Shown: piece after piece, positions 16,223 through 24,183 of the stretch
Layout of the letters: the number at the start of each line of letters is the position of its first letter
Numbering within the stretch: position 1 is the stretch's first letter
Assembly (NCBI GenBank): GCA_035289205.1
Contig: DATDXV010000040.1
Location: 1 to 26,779 of the forward strand
Direction of reading: 5' to 3'
DNA from: DATDXV01 sp035289205
GTDB lineage: Archaea > Aenigmatarchaeota > Aenigmatarchaeia > Aenigmatarchaeales > DATDXV01
DNA: 26,779 nt
The notes under the pieces: model-generated
What the model saw: only the letters and a program-made list of their open reading frames with translations
The model's database searches: none
What the model was told of the DNA's origin: nothing
Translations under genes and position numbers: made by a program

Positions 16223-17219
16223 CTGCATCCATGTTATGTCTGTTTCATCGCCGCGCCAGTTAGGATCTATCTTCATCTTCTTTGAGTCCTTCCAGCCGCT
16301 CTTGAACTGAAGCATTCCAGTCCATGCGATCATAGTCCCATTATCCATAGAATACTCTATTGGAACAGCGAATGCCTCTGCCCCCCGCTCCTTGCACATT
16401 ATATCAAGCATATTCTTGAACCTCTTGTTTGCTGCAACGCCACCAACAATTATAGCCTCCTTCTTCCCAGTATGCGCAAGTGCTCTTTCAGTGACTTCAA
16501 GAAGCATTGCAAAGCAGGTCTCCTGCATTGAAAAGCAGACATCATTTACAGAAGCTCCATTCTTCAGCAGCTTCTCAGCAGCTGTGACAATTCCGGCGAA
16601 GCTCAGGTCCATTCCCTTCACAACATAAGGCAGCTCAACATACTTCCCTCCAACAGCCGCCTTCTCTATGTTTGGTCCCCCTGGATTGGGCAAGCCGGCA
16701 GTCCTTGCTAATTGATCAAGAGCATTTCCTATCGGTATGTCCAAAGTTTCGCCGAACGTCCTGTATCTTCCGGACGCGAATGCAAGAATCTGGGTGTTTC
16801 CCCCCGAAACATAAAGCACGACAGGATCCTTTGTTCCTGTTGTTAATTTTCCGATTTCTATGTGGGCAACGGGATGGTTGACGTCCATCAGTGGTTTGTT
16901 ATATTTTATAGCAAGCGTTCTTGCGAACACCGCCCCAACCTTCAAGCACGGAGGGAGACCTGGGCCTCTGGAATATGCGAATACGTCTATCTCTGATAAT
17001 TTTATGCTCGATTTCTCAAGAACTCTCTTCAAGATTGTATGACAGACCTCACTATGGTGATTGGCTGCATCCCTTGGAATAATTCCCTTGCCGGTCTCAG
17101 GGACAAACATGTCCTTCTCATTCGCAAGGATTTTTCCCTTGTCATCAACAATACCGATACCGAAGGTATTTCTGCAGTTATTCTAGAGCAGTACTTTCGA
17201 TACCCAAGCATAACGTCAT
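16214..17219 (-). CDS. kae1: tRNA t6A synthase catalytic subunit Kae1, interrupted by a 16-nt BHB intron
   Basis: Kae1 (TsaD) transfers threonylcarbamoyl to A37 of ANN-decoding tRNAs, with Bud32 and others in KEOPS. The gene is read as exon 1 17186-17219 and exon 2 16214-17169, 329 residues, near the archaeal norm. Unspliced, it stops after 13 codons. Spliced, it starts MTLCLGIESTAHTFGIGIV and continues to PRDAANHH, the metal ligands NHPVAHIE (H110, H114), SGGNT, GETLDI, MDLSF, VGGVAAN and DNGTMIAW. The open frame alone begins at Met 17110 and lacks the first strands of the ATPase fold. A TATA-like AGATATTAAG (17241-17250 in + coordinates) is 26 nt upstream, so the message may be leaderless. 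It follows eS31 and overlaps fttA by 9 nt. Confidence 0.9.
17170..17185 (-). other. Predicted 16-nt bulge-helix-bulge mini-intron in kae1 mRNA
   Basis: On the minus strand the intron is TAGAATAACTGCAGAA. The RNA folds as outer stem GUA/UAC, then central 4-bp helix CUGC/GCAG, 3-nt bulge UCU on the 5' side, intron hairpin AG/CU with loop AAUAA, and 3-nt bulge AAA on the 3' side. The outer stem extends to 13 positions (17193-17205 with 17157-17169 region, 12 pairs incl. three G-U, one A-C mismatch). Cutting after the second base of each bulge joins C to AU, making the His codon of STAHT. Both unspliced frames hit stops (TAA and TAG) inside this segment. Length modulo 3 is 1, so removal is required for the frame. 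Confidence 0.88.
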
Positions 17220-17240
17220 AGGAATCAACTAGAAACCAGA

Positions 17241-17250
17241 CTTAATATCT
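17241..17250 (-). promoter_or_regulatory. TATA box of kae1
   Basis: AGATATTAAG on the minus strand, centred about 26 nt before ATG 17219, so initiation at the A of the start codon is predicted. It lies just after the eS31 stop codon and would give kae1 a message separate from the ribosomal genes. Confidence 0.45.
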
Positions 17251-17472
17251 CTATCTCTTTATCTCAGCATACTTGCAACGGCCGCAGTGGATTCTATTTC
17301 CATGCTGAGCCATCTTTACGCCAGCCCCGCACCTTGGACACCACTTGCCAGAGAACTTGCCGTCCTTGTAAGACTTCCAGATCTGCACTCTGTTGTGCTT
17401 TGATTTGCTCTTCGGCTTTTTGCCTTTTCGCTCTTTCTCTTTCTTTGGTTCCGGCGGCGCCTCTTCTGCCAT
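17251..17472 (-). CDS. rps27ae: 30S ribosomal protein eS31 (S27Ae)
   Basis: 73 residues. The N-terminal third is Lys/Glu/Pro-rich, followed by the S27Ae domain VQIWKSYKDGKFSGKWCPRCG...HGNRIHCGRCKYAEIKR. The four Cys of CPRC and CGRC form the zinc ribbon. It is a small-subunit protein of archaea and eukaryotes (fused to ubiquitin in eukaryotes, not here). The basic-acidic N-terminal extension (EEAPPEPKKEKERKGKKPKSK) is longer than the core. eS24 upstream and kae1 downstream are the usual archaeal neighbours. A TATA box within the end of the eS24 gap offers a separate promoter. Confidence 0.95.
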   Translation of the reverse strand: MAEEAPPEPKKEKERKGKKPKSKSKHNRVQIWKSYKDGKFSGKWCPRCGAGVKMAQHGNRIHCGRCKYAEIKR

Positions 17473-17499
17473 GTAATCAAGCCTAATTCAGAAACAAAC

Positions 17500-17509
17500 T
17501 ATATAAAGC
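17500..17509 (-). promoter_or_regulatory. TATA box of eS31
   Basis: On the minus strand it reads CTTTATATAG, about 30 nt before ATG 17472, right after the eS24 stop. It is nearly the same as the box before the 61-aa gene. Confidence 0.5.
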
Positions 17510-17511
17510 TT

Positions 17512-17808
17512 TTACGCTGCAGGCTTTGCTTCTGCCTGCTGTGCAGGAGCTTGCTGTGTACCCTTCTTCTTTTTCTCAGGAGGCTTTGTCTCCCATATCT
17601 TGACTACAGCAACGCCTTTCGGCTCTCCGGCAGAAGAGATGATTCTGCTTATCTCCACCAGCTCAGGATTTACTTTCATCTGCTCAGCGAGTTTCCCCTG
17701 TATCATGAGCTTTGACGGAGTCGCTCCTCCCTGGAAATCAACATCTAGAACAAGATCCTTTCTTTTAAGCAACTGATTTTCTTTCTGTTCGATTACTTTG
17801 AAATCCAT
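17512..17808 (-). CDS. rps24e: 30S ribosomal protein eS24
   Basis: 98 residues. MDFKVIEQKENQLLKRKDLVLDVDFQGGATPSK is the archaeal S24e start, with LVEISRIISSAGEPKGVAVVKIWET closing the conserved core. An Ala/Gln/Lys/Pro-rich tail of about 25 residues follows. The ATG is only 4 nt after the stop of the large membrane protein gene upstream and follows a GGTGG site, so the ribosomal gene appears to be cotranscribed and coupled with it. In other archaea spt4 usually occupies that upstream position. Confidence 0.94.
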   Translation of the reverse strand: MDFKVIEQKENQLLKRKDLVLDVDFQGGATPSKLMIQGKLAEQMKVNPELVEISRIISSAGEPKGVAVVKIWETKPPEKKKKGTQQAPAQQAEAKPAA

Positions 17809-17812
17809 TGAT

Positions 17813-19504
17813 TTACCACCTACTCTTCAATCCAGGAGTAGGGGAGCTATCTTTTTCTTCTTTTCGGTCCTCTTCCTCATCTTCTTCGTGTTCTTCCATC
17901 TCTCTTTGCATCATTCTAGGCTTTCTTTGGAGAGAAGAAAGAAGCGATGGGGTTGCATAGATCTCAGCAGAAGCCTTCTTCTTTGGAGCAATTTGAGGTC
18001 TAGCCTTTATCATTGCCTTTCTCGGAGATACCTTTGGCAGAGATGATACTAGTGAAGGTGTTACATATAATTTAGAAACAGCCTTCCTCTTCTCCATTTT
18101 CTGTTGTGGCTTTGCAACAACTCTCCCAACGACTCTTTTCGGCAGAGAAGGCACTAAAGACGGAGTAGAATAAACCTTTGGATGGGTTATTTTCAGAGGA
18201 GCTACACTCATTAGACTTGTTGGTTTGGCAACAACCTTTGTCCTTTCTGGTTTTATTATCGTGGATTTAAGGCTTGGTGTTGTGTAGGAAGGAGCAAGGG
18301 TAGGCATGCTCTCCTCTCTCATGCTTCTAAAGGGCTTGGCTGCTGGAGCTTTTCTAACAGCAATGCCAGGAACTAAGCTGGGAGTAACATAAATTGGAAC
18401 GGCTTTCGCCGGCTTTGGCACAGTTATCTTTACTGATGGCACTTTGGAAGGGATGATTTTCGGTATCTCTGGCATAATCTTCTCTAAGGGGATAATTGAC
18501 TCAAGCTTTTGCGGCGCCAGCTTCGGTGTTGGCTTGTATGGCTGAATAGGTGAAGGGACAGTTGGCGCGAAGCTTCTTGGCGTTAGTTTTTCCAATTCAA
18601 ACCATCCTCCCTTTGTCTTCGGCGGCTTCAGGGTTATCTGCTTCCCAATTATCGAGGGTTTCACTGGCGTCCTGTATACAGGTCCTTGGGATATCAGTTT
18701 GGCCATATATAATATAGCCGACATAAAGAGGATGACAACAACTATTGCAAATGCGCCGAACATGCATGATGAATTGACTATGCAAAGGGCAACGGCATCC
18801 TGTGTTATTACGCTTCTGCCGACACTGAAAACAAGGGTTGATGTTCCTACAGAATTCCCATAATTAAAGACAGCAGAGTAAACATATGTCCCGTCCTTTA
18901 GGTTGTTTGGAAGCGAGATAGATTTTGTATATCTTGCCTCTGTTGCAACAACCAGGCTCTCGGATTCTGTAACAACATCCGTTCCGGAAAGGTCCTTTAT
19001 TGAATATGACGCCTTGACGCTTGTCGGCAGCGCATTTACAAGGTTGAATACAGCCAAGTGAACATTGATTCTGCCGCCTGGTATGGCAGCGCCGCCGTTG
19101 AAATCAACATTTGAATCAAACAGGACCTCCTTTGTCTCCACCTCAAGCACAAGCGGTATCTCAATCGCTTCTGATCCGGATCTTATAACAACCCTTCCAA
19201 CATAAACATCTGGTCTGCTGCCTGTCAAACTGAGCGTTAATGTTTTGCTTTCGCCCGCATTCAGGGAGAATGAACCTGCAGAAAGCGTTGCAGCACTCAG
19301 AACAGGTCCTTCCAAAGAAACCTGGACAGATCCTGTACCAGATCCTGCATTGGTTACAGTAAAGCTCTTGGAGAAGCTATCCCCTTCCTTGACAAGAACC
19401 TTCAATAATGACTGGTCAACCTCCAGACTTCCAGCAAAAGCCGGCGAAGTAACTAGCAGAACCGCTACCACAAAAGCTGCAAATGATAGAGGATCTTTTG
19501 ACAT
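17813..19504 (-). CDS. Single-pass membrane protein with Ig-like ectodomain and repeat-rich cytoplasmic tail
   Basis: 563 residues, no named family. There is a signal peptide (about 1-24, ending AFAG), two beta-rich Ig-like modules (about 26-122 and 126-230), a transmembrane helix (about 248-270, MFGAFAIVVVILFMSAILYMAKL), and a Pro/Lys-rich tail of about 290 residues that should face the cytoplasm. The tail contains five copies of a Y-x-T-P-S-L motif at residues 372, 407, 445, 480 and 516, 35-38 apart, then an acidic stretch and the end SPTPGLKSRW. The ectodomain is homologous in layout to the C-terminal part of the next, larger surface protein, 37 nt upstream. A function in cell-surface organisation is inference. 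Confidence 0.85.
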   Translation of the reverse strand: MSKDPLSFAAFVVAVLLVTSPAFAGSLEVDQSLLKVLVKEGDSFSKSFTVTNAGSGTGSVQVSLEGPVLSAATLSAGSFSLNAGESKTLTLSLTGSRPDVYVGRVVIRSGSEAIEIPLVLEVETKEVLFDSNVDFNGGAAIPGGRINVHLAVFNLVNALPTSVKASYSIKDLSGTDVVTESESLVVATEARYTKSISLPNNLKDGTYVYSAVFNYGNSVGTSTLVFSVGRSVITQDAVALCIVNSSCMFGAFAIVVVILFMSAILYMAKLISQGPVYRTPVKPSIIGKQITLKPPKTKGGWFELEKLTPRSFAPTVPSPIQPYKPTPKLAPQKLESIIPLEKIMPEIPKIIPSKVPSVKITVPKPAKAVPIYVTPSLVPGIAVRKAPAAKPFRSMREESMPTLAPSYTTPSLKSTIIKPERTKVVAKPTSLMSVAPLKITHPKVYSTPSLVPSLPKRVVGRVVAKPQQKMEKRKAVSKLYVTPSLVSSLPKVSPRKAMIKARPQIAPKKKASAEIYATPSLLSSLQRKPRMMQREMEEHEEDEEEDRKEEKDSSPTPGLKSRW

Positions 19505-19541
19505 AGTTTCAACCTTTATTGTTCTTCCTGATATATAAACA

Positions 19542-22500
19542 TTATTTCTGGATTAGCCTGAATAGAAGGCTCTCCTTCTTGTCGATCAACAGATGTACTA
19601 TCAGCGCCAGCACCACAAGGAATATGATTATCAGGGCATAGAAGAGGTATGCTGTGGATGTTATGACAGCCTCCTCAACCCTGAATATGGCTGTAGAGGT
19701 TGAGAGTATCTTCTCTCCTGGGACCTTCTCATAAGCAACTTCCATTCCAAGGACATAAAAGCCTCCAGCAGTATTCGCTGGCATATTGAAGCTCTTGCTG
19801 TATGATCTCTGATCTCTCACAGCAACCATTTCTGTCTCGCTATAAATCTCTTTGTTATTGCTGTCTTTTATGACATATCTCACGTCTGCTTCAACAAGAT
19901 CATTTAGTTCGCCCAATCTGAATATGGTTATCTGCGAGTTTAGGGAGCCACCCTGCACAACAGACAGGGACGAGGCGGGTATCTCTATCTTTGCATCAAA
20001 GATTGTCTTTTCAGACTGGACCGAGAACGCTATAGGAATTTTCTTTGTCTGCTTGTCTGACTTGACTACCAGCTCCCCGCTGTTTATTCCAAACTTGTTT
20101 CCGACAAACTTCAGAGTGACAGTCGCGGTAGCTCCTGCTTCAATCCTCAGCGTGTCCTGCGATAAAGCGATATCATCCAGATTTGTGCTTAGCGTGATTG
20201 TCACATCTCTGTCTTCCTTATTGGTTATTGAGATCAAACGCTCCTTGACGCCGCCCAGACTGGCTGTAACAACTATCTGATCCGGCGTGACAGTGAAAGC
20301 ATCTATGGCAGCTATTGCAAACACAGAGAACCCTGGTGTCTCTGCCTCATAGATTAGTTCACTGCTGTCTTCAGAAATCTTGCTTGTTGGAAGTATGATC
20401 CAGCCATTGTTATACCTGACCAGAGCCATGCTGTTTGCATCTATCCTGTTTTCACTTATCCATTTCTTCGGAACCGCAAATTTGATCTTCGCGCTCTTGA
20501 GCGAATCCGCAAGGTTTGCAGCACTTATATCAATGAACTTAAGGACCTTTCCTCCAACAGGCTGTTTTATCGCATCAGGCATCTTCTCAAGGTTCTCTAT
20601 AATGACCTTGACATTACCCACACTCTTTGAAACAGTAAGCTCCAACGCCCTTACCGCGCCTTCGAATACATCGCCAACAGAAACAGTTGCTGTCTTTCCG
20701 GAATCTATGGAATTGAACGTTAGTGTAGCTGTGTCTGGCGTCACCTCTGCAGTTCCAGTAGTGGTTGTCCCACCAATGCCACCCCCGCCGCCAGCAGCCT
20801 CTTGCACTGTGACTGTTACATTTGCGGCTACGCCGGAGCTAAAGTTCTGGTTTCCTGTTGTCGTAAATGCATAAATATAGGTTCCTACAGATAACGTTGC
20901 TGACTCTGGATTTGTCAAGTTGCTGTTGCCCCTGTAAAGTGTGCAGCTTATCTGGCTCAGATAAACGCCGCACCCAGAACCTGTGGCAGTTACGCCGTTT
21001 CCGTATGTGACGGTAGTTGAAGGCGATATCGCTATGGAAAGGTTCGCGGTGGCTTGCTGAACTGTAACATTAAACTGCTTAGAAGCAGAGGAGTAGTTCT
21101 GGTTGCCTGCTGTGTATAATGTATAATTATAAAAGCCTACCGCCAACTCGATTCTTTCGCTGGATGAATTTGCTCCGTTAGTATTGTTCAGAGTAGTTGT
21201 GTTCCTAAAGTGCGTCAAGGTTATCTCCTGGCCACTAAACACAGATGATATTGATGTTGCTGTTGCATTCACGGTGGAAGGGTAGCCTGTAATCAAATTG
21301 GCATCAGCAGAAGCACCACTTCCCACGCCTAAACTCAAGTTGATTAGATTTGCTGTTGATGTATTTTGAGCTACGTTAACGCCTATATTTGAAGTTGCAT
21401 TGGCTGTATAGTTTGCCGTGGTCGTATAGTTTGCAACATAAATATACAGTGCAGAACCAAGCAGCTGGGCTGTATTATTCTGAGAGGTTGCATTCGTGTC
21501 ATTTCTGAACAGGCTGCATATGGCCTGATCGCCAGCTGTAGCTGTTGTTGTGCAGTTGACTGTGACCTGATTTGGATATGTCACGTTTCCGGCTGAAGTA
21601 ACAAAGATAGAAAGATTGCCCTTTTGCACAAACACATAGAATGTAGCACCGGTGAAGTTATTGGAATAGTTAGCATTGCCAGTTACATTGGCTTTGTAAG
21701 TAAATGTGCCATTGCCCAGCCTCAGCTGTTCAGTATTACCGCTAACGGCTGTGTCATCTCTGAAGAATGTTAATGTGCCCACCGTCTCGTCTGTAGTAAC
21801 CAAGGCAGCGGTAGCATTCACAGATTCAGGATACATATATGTTCTATTGCTATTAGCTGTTCCGTTGAGGAACACATTGACAGGGTTGCTTGTGTTCTGT
21901 GCAACGTTTACACCCATGCTGGAAGTTGTGTTAGTTGTGTAGTTGCCGGTTGTCGTATAGTTGGCGAGATAAATGTAAAGTCCTGCTCCCAATTTAGCAG
22001 CAGTATTGTTTTCTGAGGAGCTCACATTCGTATCATTTCTAAATAGCGAGCATGATATCTGATCTACAACTGTCACCGTACTTGTGCAATTTACAGTCAC
22101 ACTGTTAGGATAGGTGACATTTCCAGCAGATGTTATGAAAACCGATACATTTCCTTTCCAGACAATCGCAGAGAAAGTTACGCCTGTTGAGTTAGTGGAA
22201 TAGTTCTGGTTACCAGTCACATTGGCTTTGTAAGCAAAAGTTCCATTGCCAAGCCTCACCAATTCGCTTGTTCCAGAGACTGCAGTACCGTCTCTATACA
22301 GATTGACTGTTCCGATCTGTTCATCAAGAGTGACGTTTACAGCTGTGGCGTTAATACTTTCTGGATACATATAATTTCTGTTAGAATTGAGTGTTCCATT
22401 AAGAAACAGATTAACAGGATTGCTAGTGTTTTGCGTTACATTTACCCAAATGGTAGATGTTGTATTCGTGGTATAGTTTGCTGTTGTACTATAGTTGGCT

Positions 22501-23921
22501 ATATATGTGTACGCACCTGCGCCTAACTTCACTGCAGTGTTGTTTATGCCAGTTACATTTGTGTCATTGCGGAATAGAGAACAGATGACTTGGTCAGCAA
22601 CAGGCACTCCGCTAGTGCAATTTACTGTGACGCTGTTCGGATAGGTGACGTTTGGAGATGCTGTTACGAACACGGAGACGTTGCCTTTCCAGACAAGAGC
22701 GTAGAAAGTAACGCCAGTAGAGTTAGTGGAGTAGTTCTGGTTGCCGGTAATGTTTGCTTTGTAAGCGAACGTCCCGTTTCCGAGTCTTACTAACTCACTC
22801 GTCCCGGAGACTGCCACACCGTCCCTATACAGGTTAACTGTACCAACCTGCTCATCTAATGTCACGTTGACCGCTGTTGCATTCAGAAGCTCTGGATACA
22901 TGTACGTTCTGTTGGAGTTCAAAGTTCCGTTAAGGAAGAGGTCAACTCTGTTGGTAGTGTTCTGGGTTACATTGACCCATATTGTTGAAGTTGCATTGGT
23001 TGTGTAGTTCTCTGTGGTTGTGTAGTTTGCCAGGTAAGTGTATGCGCCTGCTCCCAACTTTACAGCAGTGTCGTTTATGTCTGTGACGTTGGTATCGTTC
23101 CTGAAGAGACTACATGATAGCTGATCGTCCACTGTAGCTGTTGTTGTGCAATTTACTGTGACGCTGTTGGGGTAGGTGACGTTTGGGGATGCTGTTACGA
23201 ACACGGAGACGTTGCCTTTCCAGACAATCGCATAGAAAGTAACGCCTGTTGAGTTAGTGGAGTAGTTCTGGTTGCCGGTAATGTTTGCTTTGTAAGCGAA
23301 CGTCCCGTTTCCGAGTCTCAACTGCTCAGTAGCTCCGGAAACCGATGCCTCATCTCTCCATAGTAAGATTGTCCCTCCCCTTGATTCCTGCATATAGCCA
23401 GTAGCATTAACGCCTTCTGGATACATGTATGTGCGATTTGTGTTAAGAGTAGAATTCAATTCCACGTTCACATTATTGGTTGCGTTTTGGGTTATGACAT
23501 AGATGGCATCGGCGGTCGCATTATCAATTGAGACGCCTGTTGTGTTGTTCGCTATCCATCTATACTGGTAGTTTGAAACGCCCTTTGTGCTGTCTGTTGT
23601 GAAATTGATCCAGTAAATGCCAGCAGTGTTGTTGCAGACCTGTGCATTGGGGCTGCCACCGCATGCAACACCGCTAGAAGAATAATTCGTCGCTGTTCCT
23701 GAGAAGTTGACCTCTATAGTAGCATTTGAGATGCACTCTATGCCGCAGATATCATCCGTAACATTGATCTGCAAGGCATAGTTTTTGACAGGTGCATACT
23801 GACTGTTATTGTTCTGCAGAAGCTCCTGAGAGAACTGCGGAGCTGCATAAACACTAGTAGAAAGAGCTAATGCTAAGAAAAGCATCGAAGTTAGTAGTAA
23901 ACTTGGGGAGGGTTTTCTCAT
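19542..23921 (-). CDS. Giant glycosylated surface protein with tandem Ig-like repeats and PGF-pre-PGF-like domain
   Basis: About 1459 residues. A signal peptide (MRKPSPSLLLTSMLFLALALSTSVYAA) precedes four tandem ~177-residue repeats (22 kb region 23450-21310), each holding two Ig-like units, YMYPE...LGNGTFAYKANITGNQNYS and WKGNVSVFVT...CSLFRNDTN. Two divergent units follow, then a Gly/Thr linker (GGGGGIGGTTTTG), a domain resembling PGF-pre-PGF (VTPDTATLTFNSIDSG...AETPGFSVFAIA), two Ig-like modules and a C-terminal membrane helix. N-x-S/T sequons number about 20 per repeat, indicating dense N-glycosylation. GTG 23933 is in frame, but ATG 23921 is placed 9 nt after AAAGGTG and starts the signal peptide. 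It is probably an S-layer or adhesin-like protein. Confidence 0.87.
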   Translation of the reverse strand: MRKPSPSLLLTSMLFLALALSTSVYAAPQFSQELLQNNNSQYAPVKNYALQINVTDDICGIECISNATIEVNFSGTATNYSSSGVACGGSPNAQVCNNTAGIYWINFTTDSTKGVSNYQYRWIANNTTGVSIDNATADAIYVITQNATNNVNVELNSTLNTNRTYMYPEGVNATGYMQESRGGTILLWRDEASVSGATEQLRLGNGTFAYKANITGNQNYSTNSTGVTFYAIVWKGNVSVFVTASPNVTYPNSVTVNCTTTATVDDQLSCSLFRNDTNVTDINDTAVKLGAGAYTYLANYTTTENYTTNATSTIWVNVTQNTTNRVDLFLNGTLNSNRTYMYPELLNATAVNVTLDEQVGTVNLYRDGVAVSGTSELVRLGNGTFAYKANITGNQNYSTNSTGVTFYALVWKGNVSVFVTASPNVTYPNSVTVNCTSGVPVADQVICSLFRNDTNVTGINNTAVKLGAGAYTYIANYSTTANYTTNTTSTIWVNVTQNTSNPVNLFLNGTLNSNRNYMYPESINATAVNVTLDEQIGTVNLYRDGTAVSGTSELVRLGNGTFAYKANVTGNQNYSTNSTGVTFSAIVWKGNVSVFITSAGNVTYPNSVTVNCTSTVTVVDQISCSLFRNDTNVSSSENNTAAKLGAGLYIYLANYTTTGNYTTNTTSSMGVNVAQNTSNPVNVFLNGTANSNRTYMYPESVNATAALVTTDETVGTLTFFRDDTAVSGNTEQLRLGNGTFTYKANVTGNANYSNNFTGATFYVFVQKGNLSIFVTSAGNVTYPNQVTVNCTTTATAGDQAICSLFRNDTNATSQNNTAQLLGSALYIYVANYTTTANYTANATSNIGVNVAQNTSTANLINLSLGVGSGASADANLITGYPSTVNATATSISSVFSGQEITLTHFRNTTTLNNTNGANSSSERIELAVGFYNYTLYTAGNQNYSSASKQFNVTVQQATANLSIAISPSTTVTYGNGVTATGSGCGVYLSQISCTLYRGNSNLTNPESATLSVGTYIYAFTTTGNQNFSSGVAANVTVTVQEAAGGGGGIGGTTTTGTAEVTPDTATLTFNSIDSGKTATVSVGDVFEGAVRALELTVSKSVGNVKVIIENLEKMPDAIKQPVGGKVLKFIDISAANLADSLKSAKIKFAVPKKWISENRIDANSMALVRYNNGWIILPTSKISEDSSELIYEAETPGFSVFAIAAIDAFTVTPDQIVVTASLGGVKERLISITNKEDRDVTITLSTNLDDIALSQDTLRIEAGATATVTLKFVGNKFGINSGELVVKSDKQTKKIPIAFSVQSEKTIFDAKIEIPASSLSVVQGGSLNSQITIFRLGELNDLVEADVRYVIKDSNNKEIYSETEMVAVRDQRSYSKSFNMPANTAGGFYVLGMEVAYEKVPGEKILSTSTAIFRVEEAVITSTAYLFYALIIIFLVVLALIVHLLIDKKESLLFRLIQK
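21310..23450 (-). repeat. Four tandem ~531-bp coding repeats
   Basis: The first copy starts near 23445, the others near 22920, 22389 and 21855, so the period is about 530 bp (177 codons). The segments 23152-23318 and 22621-22787 differ at only about 8 of 167 bases by my count, while copies 3 and 4 are more divergent. That points to recent duplication or gene conversion between the first two copies. Confidence 0.8.
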
Positions 23922-23962
23922 TCGAAAGCGCACCTTTCTTTATCTATTAGGGTCAAACTGCC

Positions 23963-23970
23963 TCTTAAAG
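23963..23970 (-). promoter_or_regulatory. TATA box of the surface-protein genes
   Basis: On the minus strand it reads CTTTAAGA, between the spt4 stop and the surface gene. It predicts a start near 23940 with a short leader containing AAAGGTG. Confidence 0.4.
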
Positions 23971-23997
23971 CTTACTAACCATTTCCTAAAGAATTGA

Positions 23998-24183
23998 CTA
24001 CTCTTTGACACTAATAGCATACTTTCCAGGCGCTGTTATTCCAGCTTCCTTTGCTATTTCCGAATCAGAGCTAAGAACCACAAGCACTCCCTTCCATTTT
24101 CTAGACAGATCTGTGGTCTTGCAAGCGGGACAGATGTTCCCCTTTACAAGCCTCCTGCAGATCTTGCAGGCCTTCTCTGTCAT
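23998..24183 (-). CDS. spt4: Transcription elongation factor Spt4
   Basis: 61 residues, the normal size of archaeal Spt4 (formerly RNA polymerase subunit E''). A zinc ribbon uses CKICRRLV and CPACKTTDLS, followed by WKGVLVVLSSDSEIAKEAGITAPGKYAI. It pairs with Spt5 to close the RNA polymerase clamp and raise processivity. The ATG overlaps the rpo7 stop by 4 nt (24180-24183), so it is coupled. The surface-protein genes follow 76 nt downstream, where eS24 is normally found. Confidence 0.95.
   Translation of the reverse strand: MTEKACKICRRLVKGNICPACKTTDLSRKWKGVLVVLSSDSEIAKEAGITAPGKYAISVKE

Noticed and set aside
16214..17110. kae1 as a plain 298-residue open frame starting at ATG 17110
   Set aside because: It lacks the conserved first ~31 residues of the ATPase fold, which are encoded just upstream in two frames and joined precisely by removing the BHB intron.
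17160..17219. A programmed +1 frameshift at GAA TAA C in kae1
   Set aside because: It would insert LENCRN between the conserved STA and TFG blocks, adding residues no family member I recall has, whereas BHB splicing gives the exact conserved His and has full structural support.
23922..23933. GTG 23933 as start of the giant surface protein
   Set aside because: It lies within the AAAGGTG ribosome binding site; ATG 23921 is at the right distance and starts the signal peptide.
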